Source: an uncultured Bacillota bacterium
GTDB lineage: Bacteria > Bacillota > UBA994 > UBA5500
Direction of reading: 5' to 3'
DNA: 6,653 nucleotides
Assembly (NCBI GenBank): GCA_937874815.1
Contig: CALNBW010000501.1
Span: forward strand, 1-6,653
The translations under genes were made by a program, and so were the position numbers. Every line of letters begins with the position of its first letter. Position 1 is the stretch's first letter. The notes under the pieces are model-generated. The model did no database searches, was not told where the DNA came from, and saw only the letters and a program-made list of their open reading frames with translations. This document shows, piece after piece, positions 1-6,159 of this stretch.

Positions 1-9
1 ATTGTGGAA

Positions 10-31
10 GCGAATTGCTACCGCAATTCAC
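10..31. repeat. Short palindromic repeat, copy 1
   Basis: A perfect 7-bp inverted repeat, GAATTGC (12-18) and GCAATTC (23-29), encloses a TACC loop and is followed by AC. A close relative (18 of 22 positions alike) lies at 3772-3793, where the left arm reads GAATCGC. The element is thus dispersed, and its ability to fold is largely kept between copies. No T-tract follows, so it is not a typical terminator. Its function is unknown; a REP-like or MITE-like palindromic unit is the simplest reading. Confidence 0.55.
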
Positions 32-39
32 CAGCTAGC

Positions 40-78
40 GCCAATCGTGCCTACGCAGCACCCCGTCGGCCCCTCTTA
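40..78. repeat. Partial inverted copy of the hairpin repeat behind the permease gene
   Basis: Positions 40-58 (GCCAATCGTGCCTACGCAG) are the exact reverse complement of 1519-1537. The following bases, with ACCCCGTCGGCCCC, resemble the reverse complement of 1503-1518 with a few changes. The match covers only one half of the 1498-1579 hairpin, so this is a truncated or diverged copy in the opposite orientation. Together the two copies flank the ArsB/NhaD permease gene. Confidence 0.6.
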
Positions 79-125
79 CCGTAGTGTGAGTGCAACATTT
101 TACAGGTTACTAGGGCGGCAGGGTG

Positions 126-154
126 CTTACCAGAGAATTTGTGCACACTATACG
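126..154 (+). promoter_or_regulatory. Possible sigma-A-type promoter of the permease gene
   Basis: A TATACG hexamer at 149-154 lies 17 bp after CTTACC (126-131), which matches the -35 consensus at only three of six positions. The spacing is right and it lies 36 bp before the permease start codon, but the -35 is weak. The permease ribosome site is GAGGTG at 180-185, five bases before the ATG at 191. No other gene start is visible in positions 1-190. Confidence 0.3.
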
Positions 155-190
155 TAGGCGCAAAGGCCACTAACAGAATGAGGTGCACGA

Positions 191-1459
191 ATGCAAATTA
201 CTTCAGCCCTGGCAGCGACCCTTATCTTTCTAATTACTTATCTACTGCTCATTGCTCGGGTAGCACGCCCCATTTGCCTTACCAGCGGGGCGGCGTTGCT
301 TTTGCTTCTTACCGGGACAATCAGCAAGCAACAGGCCTGGTCAGCTATCAATGTGAATGTTCTCGGCATCGTGGGTGGCATGATGATTTTGGCGGAGCTT
401 TTCGTTCGCTCGCAGGCCCCCGGATTCTTCGCCGCAAGGATAGTTGCTAAGGTGCATACTGCAGGCATGGCACTAATTGCCGTCAGCACTTTTGCGGGTG
501 TTATCTCAGCCTTTATAGATAACGTGGCCACCGTGCTGATCGTGGCACCTATTGCTTTTGATATCGCCAAGCGGCTGCGTACTTCTCCCGTACCATTCAT
601 GGTTGGCATAGCCCTTTCCTCTAACTTGCAGGGCATGGCGACTCTGGTCGGCGATGCCACCAGTGTGATCTTGGCCTCTGCTGCGAGCCTCAATTTCCTA
701 GAATTCTTCTGGCTGAAAGGCAAACCGGGCATATTCTTCGCCGTGGAGTTAGGGGCCATAGCAGCGACTCTGGTGCTGTGGTGGCTATTTCGTGATCTAA
801 GGCAGCCAATACACTATCAGCAAAGCAGTTCTGTATTAACCTGGGTTCCTACGCTGCTGCTGGTAGCGGTGGTTTTAACGCTTGCCCTCAGCTCGCTGCT
901 TCCTAATCGCCCCGTAAACCTGATTGGCGCGATTGCCCTGAGTTTTGGACTAATAGGCCTTTTATGGAATGCCCTCTGGGGGCACCTCGACTTTAACTGG
1001 TCAGCCCTAGACTGGGAGACATTGATCTTCCTGGTAGGCGTCTTTATTCTTGTTGGCAGTCTGTCTGCAACCGGTGTAGTAAACAGCCTGTCCCATTTCA
1101 TCGCTCAGCTCGCTGGCGGCAATGTACTGGTAGCCTATTTGGTCCTAATCTGGCTATCAGTCCTCATTTCTGCTTTTGTGGACAACATCCCCTATGCGCT
1201 CGCTATGCTGCCGGTAGCGCAGCAAACCGCTTTTGCCCTTGGTTGCTCGCCTTACTTGCTCATGTTTGGACTGATGATTGGCACCTCGCTCGGCGGCAAT
1301 GTCACTCCTATTGGAGCATCCGCCAACGTAGTAGCCACGGGACTGCTCCGTAAGCAGGGCTATGCAATCTCTTTTGGGGAGTTTGTCCGAATCGGGCTAC
1401 CTTTTACAGTAGCTGCAGTAACTGTTGCCTCGGCGTTCATTTGGCTGGTCTGGGCCTAA
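191..1459 (+). CDS. ArsB/NhaD family (ion transporter superfamily) permease
   Basis: A polytopic inner-membrane transporter of 422 residues, the usual length for ArsB/NhaD-type permeases, which move arsenite, Na+/H+ or organic anions. Hydrophobic helices run almost end to end. The two pseudo-symmetric halves each carry the family signature: SAFIDNVATVLIVAP at 106-120 and SAFVDNIPYALAMLP at 327-341. Each is paired with a re-entrant-loop motif: GMATLVGDATSV near 148-159, and GGNVTPIGASANVVATG at 368-383 onward. The aspartates D110 and D331 in the DN pairs are the expected ion-site residues. The ATG start has GAGGTG five bases upstream. No arsR, arsC or other arsenic gene is adjacent, so arsenite cannot be preferred over sodium/proton exchange or an anion. 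The gene stands alone, bounded by palindromic repeats on both sides. Family membership is confident; the substrate is not. Confidence 0.9.
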   Translation: MQITSALAATLIFLITYLLLIARVARPICLTSGAALLLLLTGTISKQQAWSAINVNVLGIVGGMMILAELFVRSQAPGFFAARIVAKVHTAGMALIAVSTFAGVISAFIDNVATVLIVAPIAFDIAKRLRTSPVPFMVGIALSSNLQGMATLVGDATSVILASAASLNFLEFFWLKGKPGIFFAVELGAIAATLVLWWLFRDLRQPIHYQQSSSVLTWVPTLLLVAVVLTLALSSLLPNRPVNLIGAIALSFGLIGLLWNALWGHLDFNWSALDWETLIFLVGVFILVGSLSATGVVNSLSHFIAQLAGGNVLVAYLVLIWLSVLISAFVDNIPYALAMLPVAQQTAFALGCSPYLLMFGLMIGTSLGGNVTPIGASANVVATGLLRKQGYAISFGEFVRIGLPFTVAAVTVASAFIWLVWA

Positions 1460-1497
1460 GCGAGAGCAAAAGGCTGCGGGTGTTGCTTGCGCGCGTG

Positions 1498-1579
1498 GCC
1501 AAGGGGGCCGATAGGGTCCTGCGTAGGCACGATTGGCGACAGCCTGTGCCTAGCGGTGCCCTATCGGCCCCCTCTTGGC
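1498..1579. repeat. Long imperfect hairpin repeat downstream of the permease gene
   Basis: The arms pair in three blocks: GCCAA (1498-1502) with TTGGC (1575-1579); GGGGGCCGATAGGG (1503-1516) with CCCTATCGGCCCCC (1559-1572), a perfect 14 bp; and TAGGCAC (1524-1530) with GTGCCTA (1546-1552). The apex has a further GGC/GCC pair. There is no T-run on either side, so it is not a classical intrinsic terminator, although such a GC-rich stem 38 bp past the permease stop, with the convergent NYN gene ending at 1609, may still stop or protect transcripts. Half of it recurs inverted at 40-78, so it belongs to a dispersed repeat family. Confidence 0.7.
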
Positions 1580-1608
1580 TGCAACGGCGGCGGGCTACTA
1601 GTCCCACA

Positions 1609-2421
1609 CTACACTGGCAACGGCACCCGGTCAGTCTCTGCACTGGTTAGCACCTTATGCACCAACTCGTGGTCGGGGTTCAGCCTAACTGCAGTAGTCG
1701 GAAACTCCGGCTTATGCGGGTTAGGCACCGAGTAAGTCATCACTATCTCTTCGCCGATAGCCTGGTTAATGAGTGATTGCGGGTCTCCAATACCAGTTAG
1801 TAGTCGATTGATCAGCATCTTCAGCCCTACAAAGGGCAAGTTACCTGCTTGCAGAGCATCGAGGCGCTGAATGAGGGCCACCATTTCGCTTTCCCGTTGA
1901 TCTGCCTGCCAGGGCATAACCCGGTTGGGACTGATCCCTAAGAGCGTCTCTATTTCTGTAAAAGTATCAGAGAACATGACCAAATCACTACTAGTTGTAC
2001 GAGCCACGCCGATCACGCTTACTCGTTTATTGCGGGTGTGTAGCTTACGAATGAGTTGAATTAGGTCGCGATCGCCACAGACTAAGACGTAGGTATCAAT
2101 ATCATCGCGGGTATACATCAATTCCAAAGCGTCTAGCGAGAGTTCTATATCCGCCGCGTTCTTGCGTATTCCTTCGGGAAACGACTTAGAGAATACATGG
2201 CGGGGCTCTACACTGCGACGTTGCAGATCTGTCTGCAGGCCCTTAAACTCAGGCTGGTCGAAATCTGCATAGGCCAGGGCCAATACGACTTGGCCCTCCT
2301 TTTGCGCCTCCTGCTTGATTAAATCAATCAGGTGGCCCGGCTGAAAAATTAGCGTATAGTTGTTCTTCAAGCTCCAGTAAACATTTTCATAGTCGATAAA
2401 TAAGGCCACATTTTTGACCAC
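1609..2421 (-). CDS. NYN domain (PIN-like nuclease fold, LabA/DUF88-type) protein
   Basis: NYN proteins have a PIN-like fold and are predicted or proven metal-dependent RNases. From the GTG at 2421 the protein has 270 residues. The N-terminal NYN domain spans about 1-165: VALFIDYENV (5-14) supplies the first acidic residue D10, KNAADIELSLDAL carries D91, and VLVCGDRDL carries D117 and D119. These match the conserved acidic cluster. The remaining 100 or so residues look like a small helical, possibly winged-helix, domain that I cannot name. An in-frame ATG at 2460 would add 13 residues. I prefer GTG because family members usually begin just before the first strand, and because AAGGAG lies at 2436-2441, though its 14-base spacing is long; the ATG has only a weak site. 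It is divergent from the histidine kinase gene. The RNA target is unknown. Confidence 0.82.
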   Translation of the reverse strand: MVKNVALFIDYENVYWSLKNNYTLIFQPGHLIDLIKQEAQKEGQVVLALAYADFDQPEFKGLQTDLQRRSVEPRHVFSKSFPEGIRKNAADIELSLDALELMYTRDDIDTYVLVCGDRDLIQLIRKLHTRNKRVSVIGVARTTSSDLVMFSDTFTEIETLLGISPNRVMPWQADQRESEMVALIQRLDALQAGNLPFVGLKMLINRLLTGIGDPQSLINQAIGEEIVMTYSVPNPHKPEFPTTAVRLNPDHELVHKVLTSAETDRVPLPV

Positions 2422-2547
2422 GGATCGAGCTTCAACTCCTTCCCAGATTCTGATGCACATGCCTAGCCTGCCCAGTTCGGGCGAGGGCTATGTTGACTCC
2501 ACAACACTCATTTATTTTCTGCGGCCCCTTACTTTTTGCGCGCCTTT

Positions 2548-2556
2548 TGCTACAAT
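2548..2556 (+). promoter_or_regulatory. Extended -10 promoter candidate for the histidine kinase gene
   Basis: TGC followed by TACAAT (2551-2556) forms an extended -10 element (TGnTAnAAT type) in the gap between the divergent NYN and kinase genes. The -35 at 17-bp spacing (CTTACT, 2528-2533) is weak, as is common for extended -10 promoters. It would give a leader of about 105 bases. A second candidate is TTGGAA (2581-2586), 17 bp, CATATT (2604-2609). A short dyad, TGTTG/CAACA (2491-2506), lies between the two gene starts and could be an operator for the NYN gene, but it is too short to rely on. Confidence 0.45.
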
Positions 2557-2667
2557 GTTGCTGAATATAAATGAAATTACTTGGAATAGCCGACAGGATG
2601 CATCATATTTTTCTGCCCGCATCGTGTATTATTTTCCTGTGACTACCCAGGAAAGAGGTCTGAAGCA

Positions 2668-3687
2668 ATGAACCGCCAAACTCTTTGGACCAGCAAATAC
2701 AACCTCCCCCCTACCCTGTCATGGGCGCTAGCCGTTCTAGGTTTGGCAGTGCTTATTTTCGTGCTCTTTACTATTCCGGCCTATGGTGAACTTGCCACCA
2801 ACCCTAACGAAAAAAACCCCTCCTTAAAGGAGCACTTTCCCCTTACCCCGGTATGGCGCTGGCTGGTGATCATTGCTTACCTGTTGGTAGTGTTTTCGGT
2901 CCTTTTTAGCCCCATACTGGTGGCCTGGCCGGCTGATATACGTCAAGAGTCGTTGTCGGGCCTTGGACAAGCCGCCAGCGCGGGTAATCGACTGGAAGAG
3001 CAGCACCTACGTCGCCAATCGCTAATCAGTACAATGGCAGGCGGCACAATTCATGAAATCCGCGGCCCATTAACTGCAGCCCGGGGTTTTGTCCAGCTAA
3101 TCGGCACCCTTTCGCCGGAAGATGCGCTTACCAAAGAGTACAGTGAGTACGCCATTTTGGAGATTGACCGGATTGAACAACTCCTGCAGGAGTATATGTT
3201 GCTCTCTAAGGCCGTTGCACCTAAATCACAGCCCGTAAACCTGCTAGACGCGGCGCATAACGTATGTAATATGATGGAGGCTGTCATGGCGGAGCGCCAT
3301 ATTCGGCTGAGGTTTGACGGCTCACAACCGGCCTGCATTTTGGGAGACCCTTTTTATCTGCAACAAGTGCTGCAGCATCTGCTTTTTAACGCCGCGGAAG
3401 CGACGCCGCCGCGGGGCCATGTTTCTGTTGAACTGCGGAGCAATGATAATGAGGTGTCGCTAACGGTTAGCGACACCGGTGTTGGTATGGACCAAAATGC
3501 GCTTGACCACTGTTTTGATCCGTTCTTTAGCACTAAGGAATCGGGGACGGGGTTGGGATTGGCTATCTGCCAGCGCATGGTGACTGATATGCAGGGGCGT
3601 ATAGAAGCAAGTAGTCGGCCCCAGGCGGGGACAACGTTCACGTTGACATTTCCGCTTTACCTCGGGGATTGTGATGTCGAGGATTAG
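2668..3687 (+). CDS. Orphan membrane sensor histidine kinase (KinB/KinE-like)
   Basis: An ATP-dependent autokinase of 339 residues. Two membrane helices (about 17-38 and 64-87) bracket a short, probably external, loop of about 25 residues, too small for a normal sensor domain. The cytoplasmic part has the canonical boxes: H-box HEIRGPLTAARG with phospho-acceptor His129, N-box LLFNAAEA with Asn241, G1 box VSDTGVGM with Asp269, F box FDPFFSTK at 283-290, and G2 box GTGLGL at 293-298. All catalytic residues are present. AGAGGT lies eight bases before the ATG. No response regulator gene is nearby, so it must act on a distant partner. The H-box style resembles the Spo0A-phosphorelay kinases of spore formers, which are also orphans; that assignment is inference. 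The missing sensor domain suggests it senses through the membrane segments or through a protein partner. Confidence 0.92.
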   Translation: MNRQTLWTSKYNLPPTLSWALAVLGLAVLIFVLFTIPAYGELATNPNEKNPSLKEHFPLTPVWRWLVIIAYLLVVFSVLFSPILVAWPADIRQESLSGLGQAASAGNRLEEQHLRRQSLISTMAGGTIHEIRGPLTAARGFVQLIGTLSPEDALTKEYSEYAILEIDRIEQLLQEYMLLSKAVAPKSQPVNLLDAAHNVCNMMEAVMAERHIRLRFDGSQPACILGDPFYLQQVLQHLLFNAAEATPPRGHVSVELRSNDNEVSLTVSDTGVGMDQNALDHCFDPFFSTKESGTGLGLAICQRMVTDMQGRIEASSRPQAGTTFTLTFPLYLGDCDVED

Positions 3688-3688
3688 A

Positions 3689-3712
3689 AGGGGGTGCCCG
3701 CTGGTCGCCCCA
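3689..3712. repeat. GGTCG-type repeat, copy A
   Basis: This block, beginning AGGGGGTGCCCG and continuing CTGGTCGCCCCA, begins two bases after the kinase stop codon. It aligns with 3839-3862 (AGGGGACGCCCG then TTGGTCGTCCGG) at 18 of 24 positions. The two copies are in direct orientation about 150 bp apart and bracket the folded element at 3713-3804. No T-run follows, so no intrinsic terminator for the kinase gene is visible. Confidence 0.5.
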
Positions 3713-3804
3713 GGCGAGATAGATGTGCTTTCGCGACATCCAAGTATGTCGCTGCCGCACGCATTAACGTTGCGAATCGCTTGCGCAATTCACTTGATCT
3801 CGCC
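3713..3804. repeat. Composite branched palindrome between the kinase and methyltransferase genes
   Basis: An outer stem, GGCGAGAT (3713-3720) with ATCTCGCC (3797-3804), is perfect over 8 bp and continues after a small internal loop with GTG/CAC. Inside are two side hairpins. GCGACAT (3733-3739) pairs with ATGTCGC (3746-3752), extended by GTGC (3725-3728) with GCAC (3757-3760). GAATCGC (3774-3780) faces GCAATTC (3785-3791), with one mismatch that is a G-U wobble in the minus-strand RNA. The second hairpin is the relative of the copy at 10-31. The layout is a Y-shaped structure of about 92 bases. It could be a miniature mobile palindrome or a structured RNA. Confidence 0.6.
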
Positions 3805-3837
3805 CCTACGGATATACCGAACGTTGTGATATACCTG

Positions 3838-3880
3838 TAGGGGACGCCCGTTGGTCGTCCGGACCGTGGGCGCGGCCCTA
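3838..3880. repeat. GGTCG-type palindrome, copy B, overlapping a stop codon
   Basis: TAGGG (3838-3842) pairs with CCCTA (3876-3880), CGCCC pairs with GGGCG inside, and GGTC pairs with GACC at the apex. The outermost right arm contains the stop codon of the methyltransferase gene (TAG read on minus from 3880-3878). It may help terminate or protect the 3' end of that transcript, but it lacks a minus-strand T-run. Its left half is the second copy of the repeat at 3689-3712. Confidence 0.6.
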
Positions 3881-4894
3881 CGAGTGTTTGCGTAAGTGCA
3901 GGGTAATTTCCTGGCGGTTATGCCATAGGTGCTGCGCATGGCATACGGTTAGGCCATTATCCAACATAGTCAGAACCCGCTGGATAGTGGGCAGAGGTTT
4001 CTTGCCCATCAGTTTCACAGTCATAATCACTTGGCCGCCGGAGCGCAGGTTGGCTACCAAACCGTTAATTAACTTGGCAGTGAAGATGGGGTCCCAGCTC
4101 ATGTCGCAAGTGATTAGGTCAAATTGCTCGCTGGACGCGAAACGCAGGTTCTTGACGTTAGCCTGCAGGAACTGTAAGCATTTGGCATGTTGCAGGCGTG
4201 GGTCCAATTCGCCGGTATCAACAGCTACCACCTGCAAGCCACGGGCCAGCAATTCCTGTGTCCAGCCACCAGGGGCGGCTCCTAAGTCGAGCGCTTTACC
4301 CCCAGGCGGCAGGTCTAGATTGAAGCGGACGATAGCTTCCAGCAACTTGAACTTGGCCCGGGAAACATCGCCCGCTTCCTTGCGGAAGTGTATCATGCCA
4401 CCGGTCCAATCGGAGAGATTGCGGGCGGCTTCGGCCAGCCCGTAATAAACCTGTTGCCGGGCCTGGGTAACTGAAATAACCCATTCAGGGTCCTTGATGG
4501 CCGGCTGATAGCCCTGCTGGCATAGCACATTGTCGCACCTTGCCTTAAGGTCACGCGGTTGCCAAGCCAAACTACTATTGATAGCTCTGGCTTGCACAGC
4601 TATGCTCGCGCCACGAGGCACACGTGGCAAGTCCGTTTCTAGGTGCTGAACAACACTAGCGATTAGCTCTGGCTCGTTACTGACGGGCCAAGCTGTAGCC
4701 GCATGCATGTGGCGCACGAAAATAGGCGGGGAGTCAATGAGCTGGGTTTGCACTTGCTCCCACTCTGCCCCAGTCTGCAACCAGAATAAACCTGGGCCCA
4801 GCACTTCTTGACCCAATTGGGGAAACTCTCTTTGCACTTCTTCCATGGCTGCCGCCAGAAACTCTTCACTAGCTGTAAGGACGATGCCTTGCAT
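3878..4894 (-). CDS. RlmM-like 23S rRNA 2'-O-ribose methyltransferase
   Basis: An SAM-dependent, FtsJ-type 2'-O-methyltransferase. In E. coli, RlmM modifies C2498 in the peptidyl-transferase region of 23S rRNA. From the ATG at 4894 it has 338 residues; E. coli RlmM has 366. The N-terminal 165 residues should hold a THUMP-like RNA-binding region. The SAM loop LDLGAAPGGWTQ is at 202-213. The catalytic K-D-K-E tetrad of the FtsJ group is readable: K183 in AKFKLLE, D264 in TCDMSWDP, K294 in MTVKLMGKK, and E329 in LWHNRQEITLHLRK, which resembles the RlmM C-terminus. A GTG two codons upstream (4900) abuts the Shine-Dalgarno directly, while ATG lies six bases from it, so ATG is the likely start. It is monocistronic, from its own promoter. 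The family is clear; the exact nucleotide modified in this host is inferred. Confidence 0.88.
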   Translation of the reverse strand: MQGIVLTASEEFLAAAMEEVQREFPQLGQEVLGPGLFWLQTGAEWEQVQTQLIDSPPIFVRHMHAATAWPVSNEPELIASVVQHLETDLPRVPRGASIAVQARAINSSLAWQPRDLKARCDNVLCQQGYQPAIKDPEWVISVTQARQQVYYGLAEAARNLSDWTGGMIHFRKEAGDVSRAKFKLLEAIVRFNLDLPPGGKALDLGAAPGGWTQELLARGLQVVAVDTGELDPRLQHAKCLQFLQANVKNLRFASSEQFDLITCDMSWDPIFTAKLINGLVANLRSGGQVIMTVKLMGKKPLPTIQRVLTMLDNGLTVCHAQHLWHNRQEITLHLRKHS

Positions 4895-4900
4895 GCCCAC

Positions 4901-4907
4901 ACCTCCC
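4901..4907 (-). promoter_or_regulatory. Ribosome binding site that fixes the methyltransferase start
   Basis: Read on minus, GGGAGGT is a near-perfect Shine-Dalgarno. It touches a possible GTG start at 4900 with no spacing, but lies six bases from the ATG at 4894. Normal spacing favours the ATG. Confidence 0.75.
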
Positions 4908-4919
4908 GCTTATCTTTTT

Positions 4920-4949
4920 ATCTTAGCCTCCGCCTCTTTCTCTAGTCAA
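4920..4949 (-). promoter_or_regulatory. Promoter of the RlmM-like gene
   Basis: On the minus strand TTGACT (4949-4944), five of six to consensus, is followed after 18 bp by TAAGAT (4925-4920), four of six. The start codon lies about 26 bp further on. The promoter begins eight bases beyond the T-run of the amidase terminator, so the methyltransferase is transcribed separately from the amidase unit. Confidence 0.55.
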
Positions 4950-4956
4950 ACACAAC

Positions 4957-5000
4957 AAAAAAAAAGACGGCTCGCTTGCCGATGAAACAAGCGGGCCGTT
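4957..5000 (-). terminator. Intrinsic terminator of the holin-amidase unit
   Basis: On the minus strand a GC-rich stem of about 12 bp (5000-4988 against 4978-4966, one internal A-C mismatch) with a nine-base loop is followed at once by nine T residues (4965-4957). It starts 16 bp after the amidase stop codon. The plus strand has no T-run, so the direction is clear. Confidence 0.9.
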
Positions 5001-5015
5001 GTGTAGTCATAGTGT

Positions 5016-5735
5016 TCATTTAGGGCGGGCTAGGCGCACTAAGCGCTGTTTTGCATCCCAAACAACAGTCAGACCTAATGCTTCTGCCAAAGCGCGCACT
5101 GGCGCGTAAGTGACATCCCCAAACAGGTGCCCTGTAACTGGCAGGAGCTTCCCGTCAAGCAATATGGGTATTACTTCGGGCGCTAGTGGGCCCACAAAAG
5201 CCTTGATTCCGCTGGCTATGGCCGCTGCTAGGAGCTGGCGAAAATCGGCGGTCTTCAGCAAAGCCTCTTCAGCAGGATTGGTGTGAAAAGCACATTCCAC
5301 TAATACCGATGGCACTTTGGACTCACGGATAACATGATAGTAGTCGCGCCCGTTACCTTGCACGCGGGTCTTGACCCCACGGCTGGGACGCCCGGCTTGG
5401 CGGAGACCTTGCTCAATTGCCTCGGCTAAATCCCGACTGCGATCAGGGCGTACAGAGCAAAACACCGTACAACCGCGCGCCCCGGGGTCGGACCAAGCAT
5501 CGGTGTGAATACTCATGAAAAGGTCGCTGCCTTGGGCAGCTGCAAAGGCCATACGAGCAGCTAGGGTAACAGAAACATCCTTGTCCCGAGTCATTACTAC
5601 TTCCAAACCCGCTGCCTGCAATAGGGCGCGCACGCGTAAAGCGATGTCGAGCACGCCGTCAGCCTCAACATAACCAGTAGGGCCCCGGTTGGCACGGTCA
5701 GTTCCGCCGTGTCCCGGGTCCAAACAAACACGCAT
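5016..5735 (-). CDS. N-acetylmuramoyl-L-alanine amidase (Amidase_3) with C-terminal stalk domain
   Basis: A zinc amidase that cleaves the bond between N-acetylmuramic acid and L-alanine in peptidoglycan; 239 residues. The Amidase_3 domain fills 1-182: the zinc ligands are H9 in LDPGHGG, E24 in GYVEAD and H77 in MSIHTDA, and the catalytic glutamate is E147 in VLVECAFHTNP. Residues 187-236 match the copper-amine-oxidase-like N-terminal (stalk) domain, with ILLDGKLLPV, a YAPVRALAEALG core and VVWD; despite the name, such domains usually bind or stack at the cell surface and do not bind copper. There is no signal peptide: the protein begins directly at the first catalytic strand. The ATG has GGGGGT seven bases upstream, so the start is firm. 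A leaderless amidase needs a holin or lysis to reach the wall, which fits the membrane protein gene 77 bp upstream. A phage endolysin or a domesticated relative is most likely. Confidence 0.92.
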   Translation of the reverse strand: MRVCLDPGHGGTDRANRGPTGYVEADGVLDIALRVRALLQAAGLEVVMTRDKDVSVTLAARMAFAAAQGSDLFMSIHTDAWSDPGARGCTVFCSVRPDRSRDLAEAIEQGLRQAGRPSRGVKTRVQGNGRDYYHVIRESKVPSVLVECAFHTNPAEEALLKTADFRQLLAAAIASGIKAFVGPLAPEVIPILLDGKLLPVTGHLFGDVTYAPVRALAEALGLTVVWDAKQRLVRLARPK

Positions 5736-5791
5736 AAGAACTACCCCCTTTCTTGCTCAGGATAGCTCCAGAAAGCTCTAATAGCAAAAGG

Positions 5792-5809
5792 CGACTTGAT
5801 AGTAAGTCG
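5792..5809 (-). terminator. Weak hairpin between the holin-like and amidase genes
   Basis: CGACTT (5809-5804 on minus) and AAGTCG (5797-5792) form a 6-bp stem with a six-base loop, three bases past the holin-like stop codon, followed by CC and then TTTT. The stem is short and the T-run interrupted, so it would at most lower downstream expression or mark an RNA processing site. Confidence 0.3.
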
Positions 5810-5812
5810 TGG

Positions 5813-6133
5813 TTATTTTCCGTTAGCACGCGAGTTTACTTTAGCGGCGTTAACCCAGCCAAGAAGGTCATGGACGACATTGGAGCCCCCTACCATAAAG
5901 AAAGCAGTTAGCACCATACCAACAACGGGCCACTCGAAGTCAACACCGAAGATCTGAAAGAAGTTTAGATGCGCTCCGAAAGATAGTACCAGAGATAGCG
6001 CCAGCGCCAAAAGAACGGGCACGTCAACACCCCACACTTGTTTCTTATCGAGCCTAGGCACGACCGCTAGGAGCAACTCCACCATACGTTCCACCGTAAA
6101 AGAGAGAAACAGCCAGACAGTAATAACATCCAT
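5813..6133 (-). CDS. Small three-helix membrane protein, probable holin
   Basis: A 106-residue membrane protein with no family I can name with certainty. Hydrophobic segments lie at about 3-25, 38-55 and 67-85. The first contains glutamates at 15 and 19 (VERMVELL), and a short charged turn with PRLDKK follows. The tail is hydrophilic and basic (KVNSRANGK), a common holin feature. The size, three-helix layout and position immediately upstream of a leaderless amidase, on the same strand, fit a holin that releases the enzyme through the membrane. The ATG at 6133 has GGGGGT six bases upstream, the same ribosome site as the amidase. A GTG at 6154 would add seven residues but has a poorer site. The alternative is an unrelated small membrane protein; the holin role rests on context, not on a recognised motif. 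Confidence 0.65.
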   Translation of the reverse strand: MDVITVWLFLSFTVERMVELLLAVVPRLDKKQVWGVDVPVLLALALSLVLSFGAHLNFFQIFGVDFEWPVVGMVLTAFFMVGGSNVVHDLLGWVNAAKVNSRANGK

Positions 6134-6159
6134 ATGGCTACCCCCAGTCTCCACGTATA

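Noticed and set aside
139..450. 103-residue plus-strand frame starting before the permease
   Set aside because: It starts with TTG, has no good ribosome site, and overlaps a clear permease gene in another frame.
238..759. 173-residue minus-strand frame opposite the permease
   Set aside because: An antisense shadow; the permease frame has both family signatures and a Shine-Dalgarno, while this one has no recognisable motif.
191..1459. Arsenic resistance operon
   Set aside because: The permease family includes ArsB, but no arsR, arsC, arsA or arsM gene is present in the window, so the substrate was left open.
1498..1579. Classical intrinsic terminator of the permease gene
   Set aside because: The stem is strong but neither strand has a T-run after it, and half of it recurs elsewhere, so it was annotated as a repeat.
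2414..2671. 85-residue plus-strand frame overlapping the kinase start by four bases
   Set aside because: The ATGA overlap looks operon-like, but the frame begins inside the NYN gene on the other strand, runs through the likely kinase promoter and has no recognisable protein features.
4296..4902. Two short minus-strand frames (62 and 79 residues) inside the methyltransferase
   Set aside because: Alternative-frame shadows of the RlmM-like gene, which carries the SAM motif and the catalytic residues.
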